Shown here one piece after another: positions 7,568-15,873 of a stretch of DNA of 39,339 nt. Source of the stretch: Bryobacterales bacterium (GTDB lineage: Bacteria; Acidobacteriota; Terriglobia; Bryobacterales; Bryobacteraceae); assembly GCA_027452065.1 (NCBI GenBank), contig DAIDHC010000089.1:1-39339 (forward strand), written 5' to 3'. The position numbers were made by a program, and so were the translations under genes. Under the pieces are notes generated by a model that did no database searches, was not told the DNA's origin, and saw nothing but the letters and a program-made list of their open reading frames with translations. Position 1 is the stretch's first letter. Each line of letters begins with the position of its first letter.

Positions 7568-7752
7568 AACGGCACGAGCTGCTGGACCACCTCCGGCGGC
7601 ACGGATGCATTCTTTCCCGGGAAGGTGGCCGCCATTTGATCTACTCGAAGCCGGCGGAGGGTGCAGAAACTCCGGTGCCGCGCCATGCCGAAATTGACAA
7701 TCGGCCGGCTCGAAAGATCTGCGAGCGACCCGGCATTCCGTCGATGCGCTGA
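7564..7752 (+). CDS. hicA: HicA family mRNA interferase toxin
   Basis: The 62-residue protein begins at a GTG that overlaps the hicB stop (GTGA). It has the full HicA layout: an N-terminal helix MKRHELLDHLRRHGC, a strand LSREGGRHLIYSK with the catalytic His in GGRH, then VPRHAEI and a C-terminal helix RKICERPGIP. HicA has a double-stranded-RNA-binding fold and cleaves mRNA on the ribosome or free. The reading frame is intact although its antitoxin partner just upstream is frameshifted. Either the frameshift is a sequencing error, the toxin is not expressed because coupling is lost, or another HicB covers it. Confidence 0.82.
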   Translation: MKRHELLDHLRRHGCILSREGGRHLIYSKPAEGAETPVPRHAEIDNRPARKICERPGIPSMR

Positions 7753-7964
7753 TCCGGGCGCACGGGTGGAGCACAGCGCGCACAACGACCTGTGAGGCAC
7801 GGGGAAAGTAGAGCGTCGGCGGCGGTAGTACTTCTGCCATCCAGAGCACTGCCCGTTTCCCGCGGAGAGACGCGGCGTGCCGCATTTTCATTGGGTGATT
7901 TGGGGACTGCACGGCCAAGTGGGCATAAGACCGCAATATTGAGCTGGGGTGTACACTTCATGTC

Positions 7965-10031
7965 ATGCGGGCAAGGCTTGTCCTTTTATTTCTTGCACCC
8001 TGCGTCATCGCTGCAAATCAGCCAACGTTTACCTACGCCCTTCCCGCCGACACCACCGTCGCCGCTATGACCGTCGACGCGGCAGGGAACACATACCTCA
8101 CCGGTTCGACAACCTCTACAAGCTTTCCTGCGACCGCGGGCGCGCTTCAAACCCAGTTCAGCGGCGGCACTTGCGAGGTTATTTCCGGCCTCCATGGAGT
8201 CCCTCTGATGTTTCCATGCGCCGATGCGTTCGTGATCAAGCTGGACCCGGCGGGGGACGTCGTATTCGCGACCTATTTCGGCGGCAACGGAAACGAAACC
8301 GGTGCGAGCGCGATTTGCGTGGACGCGAGCGGGAATGTCTACCTAGCCGGCACCACGGGTCCAAATACGGTCGGTCAGCCGGCTATCTTTCCTGTGACGC
8401 CCGGCGCGGCGTTCACGAACCTGGTGGGTGGTGGATTTGTCGCCAAACTCAACTCGTCGGGAACTGCGCTGATCTATTCGACCCTTCTTCCGGTGAATCC
8501 GCCGGCGCTGGCGAGGCAGCGGGCCGTCGCCATGGCGATCGATGCCGCGGGCGAGGCCTACATTGCGTCCACCAACACCGGGACTTTGCCATTTCCAACT
8601 ACGCCCGGGGCGTTTCAGTCCACACTGCCGGCATTCCCCAATGGGTCGGGCGTGGTCGCCAAGCTGAATGCGTCCGGATCGGCGCTGGTCTACGCGACGT
8701 ACCTGTCCGGCAATGGACTGACCATTCCGCAAGGTATCGCCATCGATGCGGCGGGCGATGCTTTCGTCGCCGGGTTCACCCAGGCGGCCGATTTTCCGGT
8801 GACGCTCGGAGCATTTCTAGCCGGCTACTTTCCGAGCGCGCAGTACATGGAGTTCGTGACCAAGCTGAACCCCAAGGGTACGGGCCTGGTTTATTCCACA
8901 TTTCTCGGCGCCACTCTGAACTACGTGTCGGACGTTAAAGTGGATGCACAAGGCGGGGCATACGTGTCGGCGCAAGACGGGGCGGAGCTGTCTTCCGGAG
9001 GCTATCTATCGCACTTGAGCGCTGACGGATCGGCCCTTCTCTACTCGACGTACATCCCCACCGTGACCGCCATGGATCTGGCTTTGGATTCGGCGGGCAG
9101 CGCCTTCGTTGCCGGCGCGTCGGGGATGGCGGTTCTGACGGCATCTCCGGGAGCATTTCAATCGGGGTTGGTAGGAGTCACCGGAAACGTGATCGCGGCG
9201 AAATTCACCTCCGATGGACAGTTTGCCGGCGGAACCTACGCTTACGTAGCGCCGGCTGCCGGCGCCGGGCCGCTGATCGCGTTGGCTCCCAGCGGCGCGA
9301 TGATACTGGCGGAAGGGGCCCCCGAGATGACGGTCATCAGCATCTTCCCGTGGCTGACGGCGCAGAACGCGGCGAGCGGCGCGGCGAGCACCGTTGCGCC
9401 AGGCGAGATCGTGACGCTCCGGGGTCACGGGCTTGGTCCCGCGACGGCCGCGGTCGCGGCAGATCAGGCTCCCGCGTACCAGTTGGGAGGCACCCAGGTC
9501 ACCTTCGGCGGTATAGCGGCTCCCGTGTTTTCTGCGCAGTCGCAACAGGTCACGGTGCAGGCGCCGTGGGAGATCGCCGGCCAAACGTCCACGGAAGTCG
9601 TCGTCGCTTACAATGGCGGTCCGCCGGCGGGGACGTCGGCCTCGGCACCGGTGGTTGTCGCGACGGCAGCGCCGGGGATTTTCGCCGTCGCGAATTCCGA
9701 CTGGACGTTGAATTCTCCTTCAAATCCTGCAAAGGTGGGCAGTTTCATAACGATCTATGGAACCGGCGGCGGTTTGACGAATCCCGTCGGAACAACCGGG
9801 GGACTCTGGCCGCTCACTTCAGCGCTTGCGACGCTGACTCTGCCGGTCACAGTGTCGATCGGGGGAACGAATGCTGTTGTTCTCTACGCCGGATCGGCTC
9901 CCACGCTCGAATCCGGATACTTCCAAATTAATGTAGCGCTGCCTTCGGGCCTTCAGGCTTCGTCGGCGGCGAATCTTGTGGTAACGGTCGGAGACTCGTC
10001 GGGCGTAGCCGTTCCGATATCTAATCAGTAG
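7965..10031 (+). CDS. Secreted SBBP-repeat protein with Solibacter-type C-terminal domain
   Basis: The protein has 688 residues. It starts with a short signal peptide (MRARLVLLFLAPCVIAAN). Residues ~25-430 hold about six imperfect beta-propeller-like repeats built on 'Y-S/A-T-Y/F-x-G' strands and 'AIDAAGxAYVAG' turns, for example VDAAGNTYLTGST, VDASGNVYLAGTT, IDAAGDAFVAGFT and LDSAGSAFVAGAS. These are SBBP-type repeats. From ~450 the sequence becomes two immunoglobulin-like units (GEIVTLRGHGLGP...VTVQAPWEI and GSFITIYGTGGGLTNP...GYFQINVALPSGL), the pattern of the TIGR03437 C-terminal region found in large families in Solibacter and relatives. It is probably exported and surface-associated; no enzymatic motif is visible. 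It lies alone, with 212 bases of non-coding DNA upstream. Confidence 0.85.
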   Translation: MRARLVLLFLAPCVIAANQPTFTYALPADTTVAAMTVDAAGNTYLTGSTTSTSFPATAGALQTQFSGGTCEVISGLHGVPLMFPCADAFVIKLDPAGDVVFATYFGGNGNETGASAICVDASGNVYLAGTTGPNTVGQPAIFPVTPGAAFTNLVGGGFVAKLNSSGTALIYSTLLPVNPPALARQRAVAMAIDAAGEAYIASTNTGTLPFPTTPGAFQSTLPAFPNGSGVVAKLNASGSALVYATYLSGNGLTIPQGIAIDAAGDAFVAGFTQAADFPVTLGAFLAGYFPSAQYMEFVTKLNPKGTGLVYSTFLGATLNYVSDVKVDAQGGAYVSAQDGAELSSGGYLSHLSADGSALLYSTYIPTVTAMDLALDSAGSAFVAGASGMAVLTASPGAFQSGLVGVTGNVIAAKFTSDGQFAGGTYAYVAPAAGAGPLIALAPSGAMILAEGAPEMTVISIFPWLTAQNAASGAASTVAPGEIVTLRGHGLGPATAAVAADQAPAYQLGGTQVTFGGIAAPVFSAQSQQVTVQAPWEIAGQTSTEVVVAYNGGPPAGTSASAPVVVATAAPGIFAVANSDWTLNSPSNPAKVGSFITIYGTGGGLTNPVGTTGGLWPLTSALATLTLPVTVSIGGTNAVVLYAGSAPTLESGYFQINVALPSGLQASSAANLVVTVGDSSGVAVPISNQ

Positions 10032-10330
10032 CCGGACACTGTTTTAAGCACGAGCGCGTTCTATAAGCCAGGAAAACGATCTCTTTTATTAGAATTAGAC
10101 GATAAAGAGTTACCGTCTCCGATTCGCAGAAACGCCCGCCCACTCGAACGTGTAACGCGCGACTCTGACATTGGCGTGGGTGGCGGATCGGTCCGGCGTC
10201 ATGGCGTAGGGCTTCCGGGCCTACGCGTATTCATCGACGGCTCGACGGCGATAGGGGTGGCGAACGGGATGGTGGCCATCGCCGTTGAGTACCCGGTGAG
10301 GCTTGCGGCGGGGGGTACGGGGCGGCGGGC
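10032..10330. other. Intergenic stretch with one short inverted repeat
   Basis: I see no credible gene here. The only structure is a perfect 7-base inverted repeat, GCGTAGG at 10204-10210 and CCTACGC at 10220-10226, around a 9-base loop. It has no T run on either side, so it is not a standard terminator. It lies where the plus-strand SBBP gene and the minus-strand PEBP gene converge. A locally AT-richer segment (10075-10110) has no recognisable promoter. Confidence 0.4.
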
Positions 10331-10894
10331 TTAGTGTTGGAAGCGGCCGATGAGTTCGCCGCGGGCGAGGGCGTGGCGGGCGATGGACTGGAGGAGTTGT
10401 TTTTTTGTCGCGCCGGGGGCGAGGGGGAGGGTTGTGTCGAGGGCGTAGAGGACGAAGCGGTAGCGGTGAGGGGAATGGCCGGGAGGGCAGGGCGGGACGT
10501 AGCCGAGGTGGCCGTCGTCGTTGAGGCCCTGGCCAGCGCCGGGGGGGAGTTGAGGGGGATGGGCGGCGCCTTCGGGGAGGGAGCGCTGGGCGGCGGGGAG
10601 ATTGTACAGAACCCAGTGGACGAAGGAGTAGCCCAGGGGGGAGTCGAGGTCGGTGAGGGTGAGGGCGAAGGAGCGGGTGCGGGTGGGAGGGGCGGACCAG
10701 GAGAGAGCGGGGGAGATTCCGGCGCCGTCGCAGGAGCAACGGCGGGGGATGGCACCGGCGGAGAACGTGGGACTGATGAGTGTCAGGGTAAGGGGGCCCT
10801 GGCGCTCGTCGAGGCGGGAGCATCCGAGCGGCGCGATGGCGAGGAGGGCAAGGAGCGCGGGCGCTGGATGGCGGATGGAAGGCCGGGCGGGCAC
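10331..10894 (-). CDS. YbhB/YbcL-type PEBP family protein, probable lipoprotein
   Basis: The protein has ~187 residues. A hydrophobic N-terminus ending IAPLGC looks like a lipoprotein signal. The rest matches bacterial phosphatidylethanolamine-binding-like (Raf kinase inhibitor-like) proteins: LTLISPTFSAGAIP, then ISPALSWSAPP, LTDLDSPLGYSFVHW, and YVPPCPPGHSPHRYRFVLYALD, which corresponds to the family's anion-binding pocket. Biochemical function in bacteria is largely unknown. The GTG at 10894 is the best start because it gives the signal directly. It is divergent from the amidohydrolase gene, with a 126-base gap. Confidence 0.82.
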   Translation of the reverse strand: MPARPSIRHPAPALLALLAIAPLGCSRLDERQGPLTLTLISPTFSAGAIPRRCSCDGAGISPALSWSAPPTRTRSFALTLTDLDSPLGYSFVHWVLYNLPAAQRSLPEGAAHPPQLPPGAGQGLNDDGHLGYVPPCPPGHSPHRYRFVLYALDTTLPLAPGATKKQLLQSIARHALARGELIGRFQH

Positions 10895-10981
10895 AGGATC
10901 ATGATGGCAGAGGAGGGCGGCGGAGCGCGGGGTGAGAGGCGGTGGTGTTCGCGAGGGAGCGGGGATTTTCGGGGGATGGGG

Positions 10982-10987
10982 TATAGT
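10982..10987 (+). promoter_or_regulatory. Possible -10 element for the amidohydrolase gene
   Basis: TATAGT sits in a GC-rich divergent gap, 34 bases before the start at 11021. No good -35 is visible at the right distance. The strong GGAGGGG ribosome binding site at 11005-11011 follows it. Confidence 0.3.
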
Positions 10988-11020
10988 GGTCGGACTGCCC
11001 TGGCGGAGGGGAATCGATCG

Positions 11021-12793
11021 ATGTTTGGGACGAAACAAGTTCGTTTGGCGGGCGCATTGGCGGCGGGGGTATTGCTGGCGCGGATGGCGGCGGGTCAGCA
11101 GGCTTCGGCGGACCTGATCATGCTGCACGGGCGGATCCTGACGGTGGATGCGCGGGATACGGTGGCGCAGGCGATGGCGGTGCGCAAGGGAGTGATCGTG
11201 AAAGTGGGGACGGACGCCCAGGTGAAGGCGCTGGCGGGGAAGAGAGCGCGGGTGATCGACCTGCGCGGGCGGACGGCGACGCCGGGGTTGATCGACACGC
11301 ACGCGCACATTGCGCAGGGAGGGGTGGACGAGCTATACGGGGTGCCGCTGTCGGACGCCACTTCGGTGAAGGAAATCGTGGCGCTGGTGAAGGCGAAGGC
11401 GGCGCGGGTGAAGCCGGGTGAGTGGGTGACGGGGGCGGGATGGGACGAGGGGAAGCTGGCCGAGCACCGGTACGTGACGGCGGCGGACCTGGACGCGGCG
11501 GCGCCGCACAATCCGGTGTGGCTGATGCACACAACGGGGCATTACGGAGTGGCGAACACGCGGGCGCTGAACATGGCGGACATCAACAGCGCGACGCCGG
11601 ATCCTAAGGCGGGGACGATCGACCGGGACGCGCAGGGGAAGCCGACGGGGGTGTTGAAAGAGCAGGCGGCGATGGCGCCGGTGATGAAGCTGATCCCGCG
11701 CGTGACGCCGGAGCAGACGCGCGAGGGGATTCTTTATATCCAGACGGTGCTGCACAGCGAGGGGATGACGGCGGTGAAGGACCCGGCGATCGAGCGGACG
11801 CAGTGGGAGGCGTATAAGACTCTGCTCGATGAGGGGAAGCTGAAGGAGAGGATCTGCGTGCTGTGGGCGGCGGGGCGGTCGATGGAGACGGCGCGGAAGG
11901 CGCTGGCGGAGATCGAGTCTGTGCCGCGGCTGCCGGGGAGCCTGGGCGGGGACCGGCTGCTGTCGTGCGGGGCGAAGATTTTCATGGACGGCTCGGGCGG
12001 AGGGCGGACGGGATGGATGAACGAAGACTGGATGCGGGACGGCAAGACGGCGGACGTGACGCAAAAGGGCGAGGGAAATCGCGGGTACCCGCAGGTGGAG
12101 CCGGCGGTGTACCGGGAGATGGTGCGGATGTTTCATGAGGACGGCATTCCGGTGGGGACGCACGCGGTGGGGGACCGGGCGATGGACGTGGTGGTGGACA
12201 CGTATGCGCTGGTGGAGCGGGAGCATCCGCATCCGGGGCTGCGGCACAGCATCATTCACGCCAACCTGCCGACGCGGCACGCGCTGGACGTGGTGGCGGA
12301 GCTGCAGAAAAAATACGACGCCGGGTATCCGGAGATGCAGGCGGGATTTCTGTGGTGGATCGGGGACAACTACGCGGGCAATTACGGACCGAAGCGGAAC
12401 CAGCTTCTGGAGCCGTTCCGGACGCTGGAGAAGCGGGGGATCGTGTGGTCGGGAGGGTCGGACTATCCGGTGACGCCACTGGCGGCGCGCTACGGCTTGT
12501 GGGCGTCGCTGGCGCGGGAGACGGCGAAGGGGAGTTACGGAGCGCATCCTTTCGGAACGGCGGAGGCGGTGGATGTACAGACGGCGCTGCGGAGCTACAC
12601 GGCGTGGGGAGCGCGGCAGATGTTTCTGGAGGACAAGATCGGGACGCTGGAGGCGGGCAAGCGGGCCGATGTGGCGATTTGGGATCGGGATCTTTACACG
12701 ATACCGGCGGCGCAGATCAAGGAGATGAAATGCCTGATGACGCTGGTGGACGGGGAAGTAGTGTACACGGCGCCGGGCTCGCCGGTGCGCTGA
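11021..12793 (+). CDS. Secreted amidohydrolase family 3 protein (YtcJ-like)
   Basis: The protein has 590 residues. It begins with a signal peptide (MFGTKQVRLAGALAAGVLL... cleaved near AAGQQA). The small beta-sandwich domain starts DLIMLHGRILTVDA. The metal-dependent barrel has the HxH motif in LIDTHAHIAQGG (His94, His96). Later landmarks are GAGWDEGKL, KIFMDGSGGGRTGWM, VGTHAVGDRAMD, HSIIHANLP and WSGGSDYPVTPL with the catalytic Asp. The C-terminus returns to the sandwich (IGTLEAGKRADVAIWD). Members hydrolyse amide or imide bonds of small molecules; the substrate is not predictable. The start is fixed by GGAGGGG 9 bases upstream, and the long open frame before it is not coding. It is a single-gene transcript. 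Confidence 0.9.
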   Translation: MFGTKQVRLAGALAAGVLLARMAAGQQASADLIMLHGRILTVDARDTVAQAMAVRKGVIVKVGTDAQVKALAGKRARVIDLRGRTATPGLIDTHAHIAQGGVDELYGVPLSDATSVKEIVALVKAKAARVKPGEWVTGAGWDEGKLAEHRYVTAADLDAAAPHNPVWLMHTTGHYGVANTRALNMADINSATPDPKAGTIDRDAQGKPTGVLKEQAAMAPVMKLIPRVTPEQTREGILYIQTVLHSEGMTAVKDPAIERTQWEAYKTLLDEGKLKERICVLWAAGRSMETARKALAEIESVPRLPGSLGGDRLLSCGAKIFMDGSGGGRTGWMNEDWMRDGKTADVTQKGEGNRGYPQVEPAVYREMVRMFHEDGIPVGTHAVGDRAMDVVVDTYALVEREHPHPGLRHSIIHANLPTRHALDVVAELQKKYDAGYPEMQAGFLWWIGDNYAGNYGPKRNQLLEPFRTLEKRGIVWSGGSDYPVTPLAARYGLWASLARETAKGSYGAHPFGTAEAVDVQTALRSYTAWGARQMFLEDKIGTLEAGKRADVAIWDRDLYTIPAAQIKEMKCLMTLVDGEVVYTAPGSPVR

Positions 12794-12836
12794 GGCGGGA
12801 ACCGGCGAGACGGGCGCGGCGGGTGAGAGCGGCGGT

Positions 12837-14384
12837 TTAGAACGAGTAAGCGATGGCCATGTTCATGTTGTCGCCCTGTTCGTTGTAGAAGGGCTGGTTG
12901 CGGTAGTTGGTGAGCATGCGGCGGTACTCCCAGGCGAAGGTGACGGCGGGGGACCACTTGTAGAAAAGGCTGGCGGAGGCGGACTGATTGTTGTTGCGGT
13001 TGCCGACGGGGAGCTCGCGATTGCGCTCGGCGTCGACGCCGTAGCCGGCGTTGATCTGGACCTTTTTGGTGGCCATGAACTGGAGCTGGGTCCAGCCGCC
13101 GCCGCTGAGGACGCCGTACTGGCCGGGGCCGCCGACGGGGAGGACGTCCTCGCCGAGGCCGACGCTGTAGACGCCGAGGGCGCGGCCGATGTAGAGCTCG
13201 CCGGTCCAGTTGAGGCGGGCGGTGAAGGGGATGAGATAGTCGACGGCGGCGCCCCAGGAATTGACGGGGAGCTTGTAGTCGATCTTGTCGACGATGCCGG
13301 AGTTTTCGCCGCGGCCGTAGTGGCCGCTGACGCCGAAGGTGGCGTCGCGGCCGTCGAGGGAGCCGGTGAAGGCGACGCGTCCTTCGAGGCCGGGCATGCG
13401 GCCGCGCTCGCCGATGCCGGGAACACGGGCGGTGAGGAACGTGGCGGTGTTGTAGTCGCCGAGGTTGGGATCGGTGACGGCGAACTGGTAGAGCATTTTG
13501 AGGCTGTCGCCAACGTTCTGTTTGACGTCGAGACGGATCTGGGGCTCGCGGATCCAGGGATTGCCGGAGGCGGCGAACTCGGGAATCGCGAAGTCGGCGA
13601 AGGAGGCGGGGTTCAGGGGCGCGAAGATGGCCCAGTCCTGGCCGGCGGTGAGGGAGACGTTGCCCCAATCGATTTTGGCGTAGGCGAGGCGGAGGCGGAA
13701 GAGATCGAAGCCGATGGCGTTGGGGAGGGCGGACTGGCCGCCGAAGAGATCGAATTCGAAGACGCCGCTGGTTTTGGCGCCGCCGAAGTCGGGGCCGGTG
13801 ACGGTGGCGCCGAAGCGGCTCTGGCGGACGGTCATGCCGTAGCTCTTGTCGCCGCCGAGAGGGTCGGTGCCCTGCTTGGTGAGCAGGAGCGGGATGTCCT
13901 GGTTGTTGGTGCCGGCGGTGTCGAAGAACGAGTTGAGCAGGATGGTGCCGTAGACGGTGATGGGGAGTTTACTTTTTGAGGTGACGGGAGGCGCGTCCTG
14001 GCCGCTGGTGGGGCCGGGGCTGCCGGAAGCGGGCACGGCTGGGGCGGGAAGGGCGGCGGCGGGGAGAGCACCCGAGATGCCGCCGCCGGGCGGCGAGTAG
14101 ACGGCGGGGACCATCCGGGCATCGACGGGCGCGGCGCCCGAAGTGCCGGCGAGGGCCTGGACGCGCGCGGCGTCGACCTCGGTGAGAACGCCTTTTTCAC
14201 GCAGCAGTTCGGCGAGGAGACGGAGGCCTCCCTCGGGCCCGGCCGCCTCGACACGACCGAGTTCGTCGGCCGAGATTACGCCCCGGCTGGCCAGAATGCG
14301 CGCCAGGACGTCGACGGGCGTGGCCGCCGGTGCTGACGCGCAGAGAATGAACGCTAAAAAGAAAAGCTTCCGCATTTTCGACAT
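12837..14384 (-). CDS. Porin-like outer-membrane beta-barrel protein
   Basis: The protein has 515 residues. It starts MSKMRKLFFLAFILCASAPA, a clear signal peptide, at an ATG preceded by GGAAAGGAAA. Residues ~25-100 form a helical N-terminal region (VDVLARILASRGVISADELGRV and LLREKGVLTEVDAARV). A Pro/Ala linker follows, then from ~140 a beta-rich domain of alternating strands (ITVYGTILLNSFFDT, RQSRFGATVTGPDF, LRLAYAKIDWGNVSLTAGQDW) ending in AIAYSF, with a terminal Phe as in barrel proteins inserted by BamA. It resembles the uncharacterised porins of Acidobacteria; channel specificity is unknown. The longer open frame upstream runs through a structured leader and is not coding. The gene converges on the amidohydrolase gene. 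Confidence 0.82.
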   Translation of the reverse strand: MSKMRKLFFLAFILCASAPAATPVDVLARILASRGVISADELGRVEAAGPEGGLRLLAELLREKGVLTEVDAARVQALAGTSGAAPVDARMVPAVYSPPGGGISGALPAAALPAPAVPASGSPGPTSGQDAPPVTSKSKLPITVYGTILLNSFFDTAGTNNQDIPLLLTKQGTDPLGGDKSYGMTVRQSRFGATVTGPDFGGAKTSGVFEFDLFGGQSALPNAIGFDLFRLRLAYAKIDWGNVSLTAGQDWAIFAPLNPASFADFAIPEFAASGNPWIREPQIRLDVKQNVGDSLKMLYQFAVTDPNLGDYNTATFLTARVPGIGERGRMPGLEGRVAFTGSLDGRDATFGVSGHYGRGENSGIVDKIDYKLPVNSWGAAVDYLIPFTARLNWTGELYIGRALGVYSVGLGEDVLPVGGPGQYGVLSGGGWTQLQFMATKKVQINAGYGVDAERNRELPVGNRNNNQSASASLFYKWSPAVTFAWEYRRMLTNYRNQPFYNEQGDNMNMAIAYSF

Positions 14385-14397
14385 TTTCCTTTCCCCA

Positions 14398-14474
14398 GTC
14401 CCGCCTGAGGGCGGGGACATGCAATGGCAGTCTCCCGAAGGCTTCGCCCCCCTCGGGGAAAAGCCCCCTTGCAT
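14398..14474 (-). promoter_or_regulatory. Structured 5' leader in front of the porin gene
   Basis: On the mRNA strand, AUGCAA (14474-14469) pairs perfectly with UUGCAU (14424-14419), enclosing a GC-rich core that can fold further through CCCGA/UCGGG segments. Directly after it, a very stable hairpin (arms 14410-14418 and 14398-14405, CUCA loop, one bulge) ends 13 bases before the start codon and just upstream of the ribosome binding site. There is no U tract, so the likely effect would be on translation initiation. I compared it by eye with GEMM, fluoride, cobalamin, glycine and ZTP riboswitch cores and found no match. It may be a cis-regulatory RNA or only GC-rich pairing. Confidence 0.4.
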
Positions 14475-14654
14475 TACAAACCGATGACAGTATTGGTTTG
14501 AGTGTAGCGGCGGGCGTCGTTCAGCGTCCAATTGGAATTTCTTATGAGCGCGTTGGGACCCATCAGCGCGGCGGGACGGCGCACCGGCATCCGGGAAAGG
14601 CGGCGCGCAAAAACGCAACCCTCCGGGCCGAGGCCGCGTTTGTCAGAATAGAGA

Positions 14655-15866
14655 GTGATACTCGCCTCGCGCCTACTTCTCCTCTTTGGCCTGGCCGCGC
14701 CCTGGGCGCCGGCGGCGTCGTGGACCTACGTGACGAGCCCGCATTTCGAGCTTTTCACGACGGCGGGCGACCGGGTGGGCCGGGACGCGATCCTGCATTT
14801 CGAGCAGGTGCGGGCGTTCTTCCTACAGGCGAGCCCGCTGACGCGGCCGGGGGCGGCGCCGATCCGGATTGTGCTGTTCAGTAGCGCGGCGGAGTACCGG
14901 CCCTACCGGGCGACGGACCGGGGGATCGCCTACTACGCGCCGTCGCGGCGGTGCCGGTATATTGCGCTGGAAAATTTCAGCGCGGAGACCTACGCCGTGG
15001 CGACGCACGAGTTCACGCACCTGATGATCGACTCGCAGGGCTGGACGCTGCCGGCGTGGCTGGGCGAGGGGTGGGCGGACGTGTACTCGACGCTGAAATC
15101 GACGGGGCCGGGAACGGTGATGATTGGGGACCTGATCGGGGGGCGGGTGCAGACGCTGCGGACGTCGCGGTGGATCCCGCTGGCCGCGCTGACGGCGGCG
15201 GGGCGCGATTCCGCGCTCTATTCGGGGCCGCGGGCACCGATGTTTTACGCCGAGAGTTGGGCGCTGGTGCACATGCTGTACCTGTCGCCGGACTATGGGT
15301 CGGGGTTCGGGCCGTTCGTGATGGCGCTGGCATCGGGGCGGAGCGTGGGTTCGGCGCTGTGGTCGGCATACAGGCGACCGTTGGGACAGGTGGAAGCGGA
15401 CCTGCACCGGTATCTGGACCGGAACCAGCTTTATGGGCTGACGTTTCACGTGACGCTGCAGGGGGATTCGATTGCGATCCAGTCGCGGCCGGCATCCATT
15501 CTGGACGCGGACCTGACGCTGGCCGGGCTGCTGGGCGCGGTGCATCGGCCGGCGACGGCGCGGAGCGTTTACGCGTGGCTGCTGGAGCGGTACCCGTCGA
15601 GCCCGCGCGCGGAAGAGGGGCTGGCGTACTTTTTGTGGGACCAGGGGGACGAATCCGGCGCGCGGCGGGCGTTTCGCCGGGCGCTGAGAAAAGGGACGCG
15701 CGACCCGCAGACGTGCTACGACTTCGCCACGCTGGCCTTGCAGGCGGGGGACACGGGGGAGGCCGAGCGGGCGCTGAACCGGGCGCTGGCCGTGAATCCG
15801 GCGTTCACGCCGGCTCGCGTGCGGCTGGCGGCGGTGATGGGGGCGCGCACGACGGGGCGGCCGTGA
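14655..15866 (+). CDS. Secreted gluzincin-type metallopeptidase-like protein with TPR repeats
   Basis: The protein has 403 residues and starts at a GTG with a good signal peptide (ILASRLLLLFGLAAPWAPAA). The zinc motif HEFTH is at residues 118-122 (His118, Glu119, His122). The third ligand Glu138 lies in WLGEGWADVY, 16 residues after the second His, the spacing of gluzincins (peptidase MA-like/DUF1570 proteins). Residues ~290-400 form at least three TPR-like helical pairs (EEGLAYFLWDQGDESGARR, DFATLALQAGDTGEAER). Substrates of these proteins are unknown. The catalytic residues are intact, so activity is likely. The gene is divergent from the porin leader (270-base gap) and converges on the creatininase-like gene, with only 7 bases between the stops. 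Confidence 0.82.
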   Translation: MILASRLLLLFGLAAPWAPAASWTYVTSPHFELFTTAGDRVGRDAILHFEQVRAFFLQASPLTRPGAAPIRIVLFSSAAEYRPYRATDRGIAYYAPSRRCRYIALENFSAETYAVATHEFTHLMIDSQGWTLPAWLGEGWADVYSTLKSTGPGTVMIGDLIGGRVQTLRTSRWIPLAALTAAGRDSALYSGPRAPMFYAESWALVHMLYLSPDYGSGFGPFVMALASGRSVGSALWSAYRRPLGQVEADLHRYLDRNQLYGLTFHVTLQGDSIAIQSRPASILDADLTLAGLLGAVHRPATARSVYAWLLERYPSSPRAEEGLAYFLWDQGDESGARRAFRRALRKGTRDPQTCYDFATLALQAGDTGEAERALNRALAVNPAFTPARVRLAAVMGARTTGRP

Positions 15867-15873
15867 TGCGAGG

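Noticed and set aside
10334-11020. N-terminal extension of the amidohydrolase gene
   Set aside because: The extension is antisense to the PEBP gene. The signal peptide and GGAGGGG ribosome binding site fix the start at 11021.
14398-14474. A known riboswitch (c-di-GMP GEMM, fluoride, cobalamin, glycine, ZTP)
   Set aside because: The conserved core bases of each class that I could recall are absent, so I left it as an unclassified structured leader.
14385-14618. N-terminal extension of the porin gene
   Set aside because: The segment is not hydrophobic or conserved-looking and covers strong hairpins. The signal peptide begins at 14384 with a good ribosome binding site.
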